Origin: Croceicoccus sediminis
Lineage (GTDB): Bacteria; Pseudomonadota; Alphaproteobacteria; Sphingomonadales; Sphingomonadaceae
Assembly: GCF_007570835.1 (NCBI RefSeq)
Contig: NZ_SUNC01000003.1
Span: 372,001 to 436,000, forward strand
DNA length: 64,000 bases
Reading direction: 5' to 3'
A model generated the notes under the pieces. The model saw nothing but the letters and a program-made list of their open reading frames with translations, did not search any database and was not told the origin of the DNA. Position 1 is the stretch's first letter, and each line of letters begins with the position of its first letter. Made by a program: the position numbers and the translations under genes. Below are positions 50,419-58,504 of the stretch, piece by piece.

Positions 50419-50480
50419 CGTTGCGTGACAGGTTTGTTTCTTGTCGCATGCGGCACCAAGCGCCAGACAGCGCCCATCTC

Positions 50481-52931
50481 CTACCTGCCCGGATCATCAG
50501 GCCGCATGGCAACGCCGCCTAGCGTCTCTGCCTCAAGCAGGAGTTCGTCGTCGGCCGATCCTGCCGGAAGGGTCTCCCGCCCGATGACCACCATGACCGG
50601 CACGGCAAGCGGGCTGACCCGCTCCAGCCGGACGTGCACGGTCTGCTCGGCCGCGCGGTCCAGCACACCGGCAAGCCTGCCGATATCGGTCATTCGCGTG
50701 CGCGCCTCGGCCCATGCCGCCTCGATCAGGACATGGTCGGGCTCGTACTTCTTCAGTACGTCGTAAATCAGGTCGGTCGAAAAGGTGACCTGCTTGCCGG
50801 TCTTGCGCTTACCCGGCTGCTGCCGCTCGACCAGCCCTCCGATCACCGCCGCCTCTCGAAAAGCGCGGCGCAGCAGGTGCGATTCCTGCACCCATTCGAC
50901 GAATTCATGGGCAAGGATATCGGGCGACAGCAGCGAGGCCGGATCCTCGATCGGTTTGAGGCCCCAGACGGCAAGCGAGTAATCGTTCGCCACGAAACCC
51001 ATTGGCGAAAGCCCCCTGTCCTCCATCCGCCGCGTGATCAGCATGCCCAGTGACTGATTCGCGTTCCACCCTTCGAACGTATAGAACACGCTGTACTCGC
51101 GCTTGGCATGCGGGAAACTTTCGACCAGCAGCTCGCCCGGCCCCGGCAGGTGCGAGCGCCAGTCCTGCACCTCCAGCCATTCGCGCACGTCGTCGGGAAA
51201 GCGGGACCAACCCGCCCGGTCGACCAGCATCTCGCGAACACGTTCGGCCAAGTGCGTCGTCAACGGCATCCTTGCCCCGCCATAGGATGGGATCATCGCG
51301 GATTTCTTCGATCCGCGCACGATGACCTCGCTCTCCTTCAGGCTTTCGACCTCAAGGCTGATACCGGCAAACTGGAAGGTGTCGCCCGGGCGCAGCGCAG
51401 CGGCAAAGCGTTCTTCCACTTTGCCGAGCGAGCGCCCGTTGCGAAACCGTACGGTGAGCATCTCGCCATCGATGATGATGCCTGCGTTCAACCGGTGCCG
51501 CGCGGCCTGTTCGGGGTGAGACAGGCGCCAGACGAAGCCCCCTTCCCCGTCCGGTTCGCGCGTAATCCGCTTGAACCGGTCATAGGCGCGAAGGGCGTAA
51601 CCACCATCGGCGACGAAGTTGACGACGCGATCGAACACGCGTTCGTCCACCCAGGCATAGGGTTGGCACGAACGGATTTCGCGCAGCAGATCACTTTCGC
51701 GGAAAGGCGCGGCACAGGCGCAGCCCATGACGTGCTGGGCCAGGACGTCGAGGCTGCCGGGTCGGAAATCCTCACCATCGCGCACACCTTCTTCGACAGC
51801 GTCCTTGGCCGATTGCGCCTCCAGGAACTCGAATCTGTTGCCGGGAACGAGGATGGCGCGGCTGGGCTGGTCGAGCCGGTGGTTGGCGCGGCCGACACGT
51901 TGCAAAAGGCGGGATGAGCCCTTGGGCGCGCCCATCTGCACCACGCAGTCGATGTCGCCCCAGTCAACGCCGAGATCGAGGCTGGCCGTCGCGACCAGCG
52001 CCCGCAATTCCCCGCGCGCCATCGCCCCTTCGACCTTGCGCCGCGCCTCTACCGAAAGCGAGCCGTGATGGATGCCGATAGGCAGGACGTCCTCGTTTAC
52101 GTCCCACAGCAGCTGGAAGATATATTCGGCCAGGAACCGCGTGTTGGTGAAGATCAGCGTCGTCTTGTTGCGCCGGATTTCCTCGTAAAGCTGCGGCACA
52201 GCCCATGCCGCGGCATGGCCGCCCCAAGGCACGCGCTCGCCTTCGGGCAGCAGTATTTCGATGACCGGATCGGCACCGGGTTCGCCGATGACATGAGAGA
52301 CGGCGTCGATGTCGCCCCAAGGGGCCAGCCATTCGCGGTATTGTTCGGGATCGGACACCGTCGCGGACAGGCCGATCCGGCGCATGTCGGGGGCGATCGC
52401 CTCCAGCCGGGCGAGCGACAGCGCCAGCAGGTCGCCGCGTTTCCCGGTGGCGAAGGCATGGATTTCGTCGATCACGATACGCTTCAACCCGGCGAACATC
52501 GTGAAGCTTTCGGGATAGGACAGCAGCAGCGACAGCGATTCGGGCGTGGTCAGCAGGACATGTGGCGGTTTTACGCGTTGACGCGCCTTACGCTGAGACG
52601 GCGTGTCGCCCGTCCGGCTTTCCACGCGGATCGGGAGGTCCATCTCCTCGATCGGTACGAGCAGGTTGCGCCTCACATCGGTGGCCAGCGCCTTGAGCGG
52701 GGATACGTAAAGCGTATGGAGCCCGTCGTCGGGCGTATTGCCGTCAAGCCGTTCGGGGCTGAACGCGGCAAGGGTCGGCAGAAAACCGGCCAGCGTCTTG
52801 CCCGCACCGGTATCGGCGGTCAGCAGCGCGCTCTGCCCTGCATCGTCCGCCTCCAGCATCTCGGCCTGATGACGGCGGACACGCCATCCGCGGCCCTCGA
52901 ACCATGTCTCTATGCTGCCGGGAATCGCCAT
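50481..52931 (-). CDS. Lhr-like DEXH-box helicase (ligase-associated DNA damage response type)
   Basis: The 816-residue superfamily 2 helicase has Walker A at residues 38-46 (LLTADTGAGKTLAGF), motif II DEIH (IVIDEIHAFATGKRGDL), motif III GLSATVSDP, and the RecA2 motifs TLIFTNTRFLAEYIF and LQRVGRANHRLDQPS. A large Lhr-type C-terminal region with winged-helix-like parts follows. It matches the ligase-associated helicase family, which normally lies beside an ATP-dependent DNA ligase, an exonuclease and a metallophosphatase. None of these is adjacent here. It is transcribed alone, ends 62 nt from the TonB operon terminator and starts with GGTGGGA before the ATG. Confidence 0.9.
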   Translation of the reverse strand: MAIPGSIETWFEGRGWRVRRHQAEMLEADDAGQSALLTADTGAGKTLAGFLPTLAAFSPERLDGNTPDDGLHTLYVSPLKALATDVRRNLLVPIEEMDLPIRVESRTGDTPSQRKARQRVKPPHVLLTTPESLSLLLSYPESFTMFAGLKRIVIDEIHAFATGKRGDLLALSLARLEAIAPDMRRIGLSATVSDPEQYREWLAPWGDIDAVSHVIGEPGADPVIEILLPEGERVPWGGHAAAWAVPQLYEEIRRNKTTLIFTNTRFLAEYIFQLLWDVNEDVLPIGIHHGSLSVEARRKVEGAMARGELRALVATASLDLGVDWGDIDCVVQMGAPKGSSRLLQRVGRANHRLDQPSRAILVPGNRFEFLEAQSAKDAVEEGVRDGEDFRPGSLDVLAQHVMGCACAAPFRESDLLREIRSCQPYAWVDERVFDRVVNFVADGGYALRAYDRFKRITREPDGEGGFVWRLSHPEQAARHRLNAGIIIDGEMLTVRFRNGRSLGKVEERFAAALRPGDTFQFAGISLEVESLKESEVIVRGSKKSAMIPSYGGARMPLTTHLAERVREMLVDRAGWSRFPDDVREWLEVQDWRSHLPGPGELLVESFPHAKREYSVFYTFEGWNANQSLGMLITRRMEDRGLSPMGFVANDYSLAVWGLKPIEDPASLLSPDILAHEFVEWVQESHLLRRAFREAAVIGGLVERQQPGKRKTGKQVTFSTDLIYDVLKKYEPDHVLIEAAWAEARTRMTDIGRLAGVLDRAAEQTVHVRLERVSPLAVPVMVVIGRETLPAGSADDELLLEAETLGGVAMRPDDPGR

Positions 52932-52985
52932 CGTCCCACCTTAACGAACGAATCGGGCAATGAGTGCCGCAAAGGTTTGCAGGCA

Positions 52986-53021
52986 AAGAAAAAGGCCCGG
53001 TGGACAAGCCGACCGGGCCAT
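52986..53021 (-). terminator. Orphan Rho-independent terminator
   Basis: On the minus strand GGCCCGGT pairs with ACCGGGCC (8 bp, perfect; loop of 10) and is followed by TTTTTCTTT. The nearest upstream minus-strand gene, pgmG, stops 260 nt away and has its own hairpin, so this terminator probably ends a separate short transcript. Confidence 0.88.
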
Positions 53022-53057
53022 TAAGTTTTGGGAGAGGATGCCTGAAAGGCAGGTTCT

Positions 53058-53074
53058 TTGTGCACTGCAGCGCA
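53058..53074 (+). promoter_or_regulatory. TGC-rich near-palindrome
   Basis: TTGTGCACTGCAGCGCA matches the site upstream of the porin gene (16939-16955) in 14 of 17 positions. It contains GTGC-ACT-GCAG, one base from CTGC-N3-GCAG, which I recall as a PhaR-type site. It may be an operator, or part of the structure of the candidate small RNA. Confidence 0.35.
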
Positions 53075-53236
53075 CCATCTCGCAACTGCAAAATTCGCTA
53101 GTGAGGTTTCCTTTTTTGCAACAGTATCAATTAACGTGACGGTTCAGGGACTTAGAACCTGAATCATTTTTCATGTTGGACTAAAGTACTGAACGATTTA
53201 GCCAAAAAACGCGCTTGCCAAGGACCGGACGCTGCA

Positions 53237-53265
53237 CGCGGACCCGAATCACTATTCAGGTCCGC
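53237..53265 (-). terminator. 3' hairpin after pgmG
   Basis: CGCGGACCTGAAT pairs with ATTCGGGTCCGCG (13 bp, with G-U pairs) around AGTG, 15 nt after the pgmG stop on the minus strand. No U-tract follows directly (a T6 run appears about 30 nt on), so it may be an mRNA-stabilising hairpin and not a terminator. Confidence 0.55.
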
Positions 53266-53280
53266 GCGAAGTGAACGATC

Positions 53281-54693
53281 TCAATGAGAGGCCTGCGGCC
53301 CGCGTTCGAGGCCCGATTTCGCCAGTTGGTCATCGATCTGCGCCATCAGGCGTTCGAGCCCGGCCTCGCTGTCGCTTTCCGCGCGGGCCACCAGGACGTC
53401 CTGCGTGTTCGACGCGCGCAGTAGCCACCAGCCGTCGTCGTTGGTGACGCGAACGCCATCGGTTGCGTTGACGTCGTCGGGGCTGTCGGCAAGCCGTTCC
53501 TTCACTTCGTCGATGACCGCGAACTTGCGACTTTCATCGACCTGAAAGCGCATTTCGGGGGTGTTGATCATGTCCGGCATCTCGCCGCGCAGCTGCGTAA
53601 CCGACTTTTCCAGCCGCGCGCTGGCGACCATCAGGCGGACACCGGCGTAAAGCGCATCGTCGAAACCGTAGTATTCGTGCTTGAAAAAGACGTGCCCGCT
53701 CATCTCTCCGGCCAGCGGCGCACCAGTTTCCTTCATTTTGGATTTGATTAGCGAGTGGCCGGTCTTCCACATCAGCGGCTTGCCGCCATGCGCGGCGATC
53801 TGGTCGTACAGCGCCCGGCTGGCCTTCACGTCCGCTATGATGGTGGAGCCGGGGACGAGTTTGAGGAGATCCTCGGCATAGATCATCAGGAGCTGGTCAC
53901 CCCAGATGACGCGCCCTTCCCCGTCGATCGCACCGATGCGGTCGCCGTCGCCGTCGAAAGCCAGTCCGAAGTCGAGGTTCTTCTCCGCGACAAGTGCCCT
54001 GAGATCCGCGAGATTCTTCTCCTCGGTAGGATCAGGATGATGATTAGGAAAATTCCCGTCGACCTCGGTAAAGAGGGTGAAGTGCTCCCCTGGGAGCTTG
54101 GCGACCAGGTCTTCGATGGCCGGCCCCGCCGCGCCGTTCCCCGCGTCCCAACCGATCCGAAGAGTGGACAGCCGATCCTTCCCGGCAGCGTCGAGGCCGA
54201 TGATGGGTTCGAGCAGACGCTCGATATATTCGGCCATGATCTCGCGGCTCTCGACCGAACCGGCCCCGTCGATCCAGTCCCCGGCGGCGGCCATGGCCCC
54301 GATCTCGAGGATGTCGGCCCCGAAAAACGGCCGCCCCTGAAATACCATCTTGAAGCCATTGTAATTGGGGGGATTGTGGCTGCCAGTTATCTGAATGCCG
54401 CCATCCACATCTTCGGCTGACGCCTCTGCGTAATACAGCATCGGCGTCGGCCCCATGCCGACACGCACGACATCGCATCCCGTAGCGGTCAGCCCTTCGC
54501 ACAGCGCGTGTTCCAGCATGGGCGAGGATACGCGCCCGTCATACCCGATGGCCACCCTGCTGCCCCCGGCGCGGCGCAGCAACGTGCCGAAGCTGCGCCC
54601 GATGGCACGGGCGTCGTCAGGGCCGAGCGTCTCTCCGATAATTCCCCGAATGTCGTATTCGCGCAGGACGGTCGGGTCGAAGGTATGGGTCAT
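53281..54693 (-). CDS. pgmG: Phosphomannomutase/phosphoglucomutase (PgmG type)
   Basis: The 470-residue cytosolic enzyme interconverts hexose 1- and 6-phosphates, feeding GDP-mannose and UDP-glucose synthesis for exopolysaccharide, as PgmG does in gellan-producing Sphingomonas. The catalytic Ser105 is in [14 protein letters not shown], the metal loop is [13 protein letters not shown], the sugar-binding loop is [12 protein letters not shown], and the C-terminal phosphate loop is WWLLRASNT. The length fits the family. It is monocistronic with a hairpin after the stop. Together with Ugd it could supply precursors for a surface glycan. Confidence 0.93.
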   Translation of the reverse strand: MTHTFDPTVLREYDIRGIIGETLGPDDARAIGRSFGTLLRRAGGSRVAIGYDGRVSSPMLEHALCEGLTATGCDVVRVGMGPTPMLYYAEASAEDVDGGIQITGSHNPPNYNGFKMVFQGRPFFGADILEIGAMAAAGDWIDGAGSVESREIMAEYIERLLEPIIGLDAAGKDRLSTLRIGWDAGNGAAGPAIEDLVAKLPGEHFTLFTEVDGNFPNHHPDPTEEKNLADLRALVAEKNLDFGLAFDGDGDRIGAIDGEGRVIWGDQLLMIYAEDLLKLVPGSTIIADVKASRALYDQIAAHGGKPLMWKTGHSLIKSKMKETGAPLAGEMSGHVFFKHEYYGFDDALYAGVRLMVASARLEKSVTQLRGEMPDMINTPEMRFQVDESRKFAVIDEVKERLADSPDDVNATDGVRVTNDDGWWLLRASNTQDVLVARAESDSEAGLERLMAQIDDQLAKSGLERGPQASH

Positions 54694-54764
54694 GGATGGC
54701 CTTTCGGTCGTGATGGTACGGTGGCCGTCCTACACGGCAGTCCGCCGCGCCGGAACGCCACTAC

Positions 54765-55055
54765 CTATAATTCGTTTTTGCGCCGACTTTGTTCCAGCAG
54801 CAAGTCACGCGCATCGTCGAGCGCATGGACCGCGTCGCTCGATCCCCCGCGATCGGGGTGCGCGTTCTTGATCGCGCGGCGATGTGCGGAGAGGATGTCC
54901 TCCGCGCTCGCATCGCGCGAAACGCCCAGCAAAGTGCGGGCCTGCGCGCGTCTCTGGCTCTTCTCGGATTCGGCGAACATCTGCCAGGGCCAGGTTCCGA
55001 ACAGCATTCGGAAGGCAATCCCCGCCACCAGGACGAGGATGACGAACTTCATCAT
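54765..55055 (-). CDS. Membrane-anchored J-domain protein
   Basis: The 96-residue protein has an N-terminal membrane helix (FVILVLVAGIAFRMLFG) followed by a J domain (ARTLLGVSRDASAEDILSAH) with the HPD tripeptide in NAHPDRGGSSDAV that stimulates Hsp70 ATPase. There is no substrate-binding region, so it is a minimal DnaJ-like (DjlA- or Pam18-like) co-chaperone that places DnaK at the membrane. Its ATG overlaps the mipZ stop as ATGA, so it is translationally coupled to mipZ. Confidence 0.87.
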   Translation of the reverse strand: MMKFVILVLVAGIAFRMLFGTWPWQMFAESEKSQRRAQARTLLGVSRDASAEDILSAHRRAIKNAHPDRGGSSDAVHALDDARDLLLEQSRRKNEL

Positions 55056-55876
55056 GCTGCCTGATCCACGGCATCGGCCTTGCCCTGTCCGGGCGTGGCG
55101 GCAGGCATCGGCAGGTTCAGCCCCTTGACCAGCGCGCGCAGTTCCTGCCGCGCGACGAGGTGGCTGGTAGCAAGATCGCCCAGGTGCCCCTTGTCGAGCA
55201 GGGTGAGACCCGAAGGGAACAGCTCGCGGTAGATGACGCGTTCCGACAGGCCCGGTGCGACGCGGAAACCGACACGGCGCGACAGTTCGGTCAGTGCCTC
55301 GTCGATGCGGCGCATATTGCGCGCCTCGACATGCTGGACGCGGTTCCTGAGCACGATCCAGTCCATCTCGCGCTTGCCTTCGTTGACGGTGGCAAGGCCG
55401 CGCTTCTTGCGGGCTTCCCAGATCAGTTCGGCATAGAACGACAGCTTCTTGACCTTGAACGTTTCGGCATCGACTTGCCCGATGAGGTCGAAGTCGACGA
55501 AACTGTCGTTCAGGGGCGTGACCAGCGTATCGGCCTGTGTCGCCACGTGGCGGGCATACTTGTCGTCGCGGCCCGGCGTGTCGAAGATCAGGAAATCCAG
55601 CCCCTCGCTGATTTCCGCGACCATGTCGTCCAGCACCTCGATGCTCGGCCCGCCGAACACGCCGACCGCAGCGCCGGGAAGTTCGATTTCGCGGCGTTTT
55701 TCGGTTTCCAGCCGGTTTTCAAAGTAGCGATAGAAGGTGCGCTGACGCGGATCGAGGTCGATCGCCCCGACTTTCGCACCCTGATAGGCAAGGGCCACCG
55801 CGACATGGACGGCAGTGGTCGACTTGCCGGTTCCACCCTTCTCGTTCGCGAACACGATCTTGTGCGGATTGGTCAT
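55052..55876 (-). CDS. mipZ: Division-plane positioning ATPase MipZ
   Basis: MipZ is a ParA-like ATPase that forms a gradient from the ParB-bound poles and keeps FtsZ at midcell in alphaproteobacteria. The 274-residue protein has the deviant Walker A VFANEKGGTGKSTTAVHVAV, IDLDPRQRTFYRYFENR typical of MipZ, and FLIFDTPGRDD. The long helical segment around ELIWEARKKRG separates it from plain ParA. GAGGA sits 5 nt before the chosen ATG (55876); an ATG 4 codons upstream (55888) is possible. It forms a two-gene unit with the J-domain protein and is divergent from panC. Confidence 0.92.
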   Translation of the reverse strand: MTNPHKIVFANEKGGTGKSTTAVHVAVALAYQGAKVGAIDLDPRQRTFYRYFENRLETEKRREIELPGAAVGVFGGPSIEVLDDMVAEISEGLDFLIFDTPGRDDKYARHVATQADTLVTPLNDSFVDFDLIGQVDAETFKVKKLSFYAELIWEARKKRGLATVNEGKREMDWIVLRNRVQHVEARNMRRIDEALTELSRRVGFRVAPGLSERVIYRELFPSGLTLLDKGHLGDLATSHLVARQELRALVKGLNLPMPAATPGQGKADAVDQAA

Positions 55877-55976
55877 CTGTCCTCGCATTCAATAGTGCGC
55901 CGCCGGCATTGCCGGGTTGCCCAACGGCGGGCGGACGCTACAGCTTGCGGGCAGTTTACCGGAAGGGCTGAAGTTC

Positions 55977-56837
55977 ATGCAAACGATCCGCGCGCTCAAT
56001 CCACTACGGGAGACGACCGCCGCCCTGCGCCGTGCCGCCGGCAGGGGGGCAAGACTGGCGCTGGTGCCCACGATGGGGGCCTTGCACGACGGTCACCTGA
56101 CACTGGTAAGACGCGCGCGCGAACTGGCGGAAATCGTTGCCGTGTCGATCTTCGTGAACCCGAAGCAGTTCGGCCCGAACGAGGATCTTGACGCCTATCC
56201 CCGGCAGCTGGAGCGGGACAGCGAGCTTTTGATCTCCGAAGGCGTGGACCTTTTGTGGGCGCCCGAACGGGAAGAGATGTATCCCGAAGGCTATGCCTCG
56301 AACATTTCGGTAGAGGGCGTAAGCGCGGGGCTTTGCGGTGCGGACCGGCCCGGCCACTTCGACGGCGTGGCGACCGTGGTTTGCAAGCTTTTCAACCAGG
56401 TCGCGCCCGATATCGCTCTTTTCGGCGAAAAGGACTGGCAGCAACTGGCCGTCATCCGCCGCATGGCACGGGATCTCGACCTCTATGCCCCCATGCCAGC
56501 GGCAATCATCGGCGTGCCCATCGTGCGCGAGAAGGACGGCCTCGCCATGTCTTCGCGCAATGCCTATCTTTCGCCGGGGCAGCGCGCCGCGGCGGCCGTC
56601 CTGCCCGGTGCCATGCGCGATGCGATCGAAAAGCTGGCAATCGGCGATCCGGCCGCAGGTGTGCTGGAAGAACTGAAGGCGCGGCTGCTGTCGGGCGGGT
56701 TCGACAGTATCGACTATGCCGAACTGCGCGATGCCGCGTCGATCGAACTGTTGGACGAACCGGGAGACGATACCCGCCTGTTCGTTGCGGCACGCATCGG
56801 CGGCACGCGGCTGATCGACAACATGGCGGTGACCTGA
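55977..56837 (+). CDS. panC: Pantoate-beta-alanine ligase (pantothenate synthetase)
   Basis: PanC condenses pantoate and beta-alanine with ATP to give pantothenate. The 286-residue protein shows LVPTMGALHDGHLTLVRRAR (HIGH-like motif), VSIFVNPKQFGPNEDLDAYP, FGEKDWQQLAVIRRM and KDGLAMSSRNAYLSP (KMSKS-like). The ATG at 55977 follows GGAAGGG; a TTG 20 codons upstream is rejected. It stands alone and converges on the DUF3422 gene with a 5-nt gap. No panB or panD is in the window. Confidence 0.97.
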   Translation: MQTIRALNPLRETTAALRRAAGRGARLALVPTMGALHDGHLTLVRRARELAEIVAVSIFVNPKQFGPNEDLDAYPRQLERDSELLISEGVDLLWAPEREEMYPEGYASNISVEGVSAGLCGADRPGHFDGVATVVCKLFNQVAPDIALFGEKDWQQLAVIRRMARDLDLYAPMPAAIIGVPIVREKDGLAMSSRNAYLSPGQRAAAAVLPGAMRDAIEKLAIGDPAAGVLEELKARLLSGGFDSIDYAELRDAASIELLDEPGDDTRLFVAARIGGTRLIDNMAVT

Positions 56838-56842
56838 CGGCC

Positions 56843-58117
56843 CTAGTCGCGGTGCAGGATGCGGTGCTTCATCGACCGGATGCCCAGCCACATCGCGGCC
56901 ACGACAAACGGGGTCAGGACGGCGATGATCACGCCCGAGGGAATGTCGTGATCCAGCTTTTCGGCGCCTTTCAGCATATAGGCGAGGAGGCTGATGCCAT
57001 AATAGCTCAGCGCCACGACCGAGAGCCCCTCGACAAGGTGCTGCAGGCGTAGCTGCGTCGAAATCGACTTCTCCATCGAATGGAGCAGCCGCCCGTTCTG
57101 GTTCTCGATCCGCGTTTCCACCCGCGTCCGGAACAGCGACACGAACTGCGCCGTGCGCGCCGCCAGCGTTTCGGCCCGCCGCCGATGCGCGGCACAAGTG
57201 CGGATCGCGGGCAGGAAGCGGCGCTGGGTGAAATCGGCCAGCGACTGGAAACCGGGCACCGGCTCGATACACAAGTCTTCTAGCCGCTCCTCCACCAGAA
57301 CGGCGTAGGCCTCTGTCGCGCTGAGGCGGAAATCGGAAGACGCGGTCTGCGTCATCAACTGCATCGACAGGTCGGTCACCTGCTTCAGCAGTTCGTCGTC
57401 CGAGACGTCGCTGCGTGCGACGCGGGCGCCAAGGCTGGCCAGTTCCGCCTCGATCGCGTCCAGAACCTTCCACCCCGCCTGCGCCACGGGCAGGCCGAGC
57501 AGCGCCATATTGCGATAATTGCCCAGTTCCTGAAGCCGCTGGACCGTGCGCGACAAGTCGCCCGGCGGAAGAGCGTTCGCCGCCACCAGCACCGCGCCGA
57601 ACCCGTCTTCGCGCAAGCGAAAGTCCGACCAGATCCGCGCCCCGCCTGCGATCCGGCAGCTGACGAGATCGAGCGGTTCGAAGGCAAAACGGGGCAGCAG
57701 GTCATCGGCCTCGCCCGTGTCGGCAACGATGGCGATGCGGGTGGCGCGAACGATCTTTCCCGGCAGGCCGTCGGCCCAGTCCAGCGCGCGGGCCACCGCG
57801 GCGTCGCCTTGCGGGTCGAGCGCCGCCTCCGCCCCGCGCGAGATGAACAGCGTCGTCGCACTTGCCTCGCTATGGCGTTCCCAACCGAAGGCGACCCCTT
57901 CGCCCAACGTGCCCTGAACATGGCGCGGATTGGGAGACGGCTGCACACCGGCACCATCGGGCAGGCGGCTGAGCGCATCCTGCTCGGCATCACGGTCCTC
58001 GGCGGCGACCTGCCGCAGGATCTGGATCACGGTCATGCCCGGCTGCAACTGCGGCCAGCGCCGCAAGTGCATTTCGGCAACGACCGATTTTCGCAGCTCG
58101 TGTTCGTTACGCATCAT
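56843..58117 (-). CDS. DUF3422-family membrane protein
   Basis: The 424-residue protein has the DUF3422 layout: a long soluble N-terminal region (RKSVVAEMHLRRWPQLQPGM, then LDWADGLPGKIVRATRIAIV), a helical middle with RLSATEAYAVLVEERLEDL, and two C-terminal membrane helices (LSVVALSYYGISLLAYMLKG and SGVIIAVLTPFVVAAMWLGI). It ends in a basic cytosolic tail. Members are widespread in alpha- and betaproteobacteria and their function is unknown; the layout recalls CorA-like proteins, but no GMN motif is present. Its 3' end nearly touches panC. Confidence 0.88.
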   Translation of the reverse strand: MMRNEHELRKSVVAEMHLRRWPQLQPGMTVIQILRQVAAEDRDAEQDALSRLPDGAGVQPSPNPRHVQGTLGEGVAFGWERHSEASATTLFISRGAEAALDPQGDAAVARALDWADGLPGKIVRATRIAIVADTGEADDLLPRFAFEPLDLVSCRIAGGARIWSDFRLREDGFGAVLVAANALPPGDLSRTVQRLQELGNYRNMALLGLPVAQAGWKVLDAIEAELASLGARVARSDVSDDELLKQVTDLSMQLMTQTASSDFRLSATEAYAVLVEERLEDLCIEPVPGFQSLADFTQRRFLPAIRTCAAHRRRAETLAARTAQFVSLFRTRVETRIENQNGRLLHSMEKSISTQLRLQHLVEGLSVVALSYYGISLLAYMLKGAEKLDHDIPSGVIIAVLTPFVVAAMWLGIRSMKHRILHRD

Positions 58118-58504
58118 CGCATCTTGCCCCGTCCAAGAACATTGCGCGGCGGCAACCGGTTGGCCCCGCAGTCTGCATTAGCACGGACAGGTTCTGCCTC
58201 AGAAGCCGGTTCTGTGGCACCCCGCACGAAAGGATGATGCATTTCGGCATTAGGGGATGGGCGCGGCGGTCGGCTGCAACAGGTCAGCCGCCGCCGCGTC
58301 TCCGTGGCAATGACGCGCGACACCGAAACCGTCCTTGCCGAAAAGGCAAACGGCCCGGCATCGCGCGCCTTGCGACAGCGCAGTTCGTGAACGGCCTCCG
58401 CGTTCCACGCGTCACAAAGGAGGGAAGTCCCCTCCCAACCCTTTGATCGCGCCTATCTTTCCCGAAGGCAACAGCTACGCGGTTTCAGCCACAGGAACAT
58501 TCGT
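58118..58504. other. Intergenic region between DUF3422 and efflux genes
   Basis: 387 nt without a supported gene. It should hold the promoter of the DUF3422 gene on the minus strand. On the minus strand GGAGGG-GACTT-CCCTCC followed by TTTGTG (58429-58445) could be a weak terminator of the efflux operon, about 60 nt after its last stop. Short open frames on the plus strand have no family features. Confidence 0.5.

Larger units (their letters stand above)
52986..53115 (-). ncRNA. Candidate small RNA ending at the orphan terminator
   Basis: About 130 nt of non-coding, structured sequence lead into a strong terminator on the minus strand: ACCTGCCTTTCAGG forms a small hairpin and TGCGCTGCAGTGCA is nearly self-complementary. 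No clear -35/-10 pair was identified, so the 5' end is a guess. It could instead be a long leader or trailer fragment. No known RNA family was recognised. Confidence 0.3.
52932..53280. other. 349-nt intergenic region with terminator, TGC-rich motif and hairpins
   Basis: No protein gene is supported. The region contains an orphan minus-strand terminator (52986-53021), a TGC-rich near-palindrome (53058-53074), overlapping inverted repeats GGTTC/GAACC and TTCAGG/CCTGAA near 53141-53163, and a long hairpin after the pgmG stop (53237-53265). It is distinctly AT-richer than the flanking genes. A 45-codon open frame on the minus strand runs across the terminator and is not credible as a gene. Confidence 0.6.

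Noticed and set aside
52950-53087. A 45-codon minus-strand frame starting ATGGTGCGC near 53085
   Set aside because: It runs through the orphan terminator, has no proper ribosome binding site and unlikely composition.
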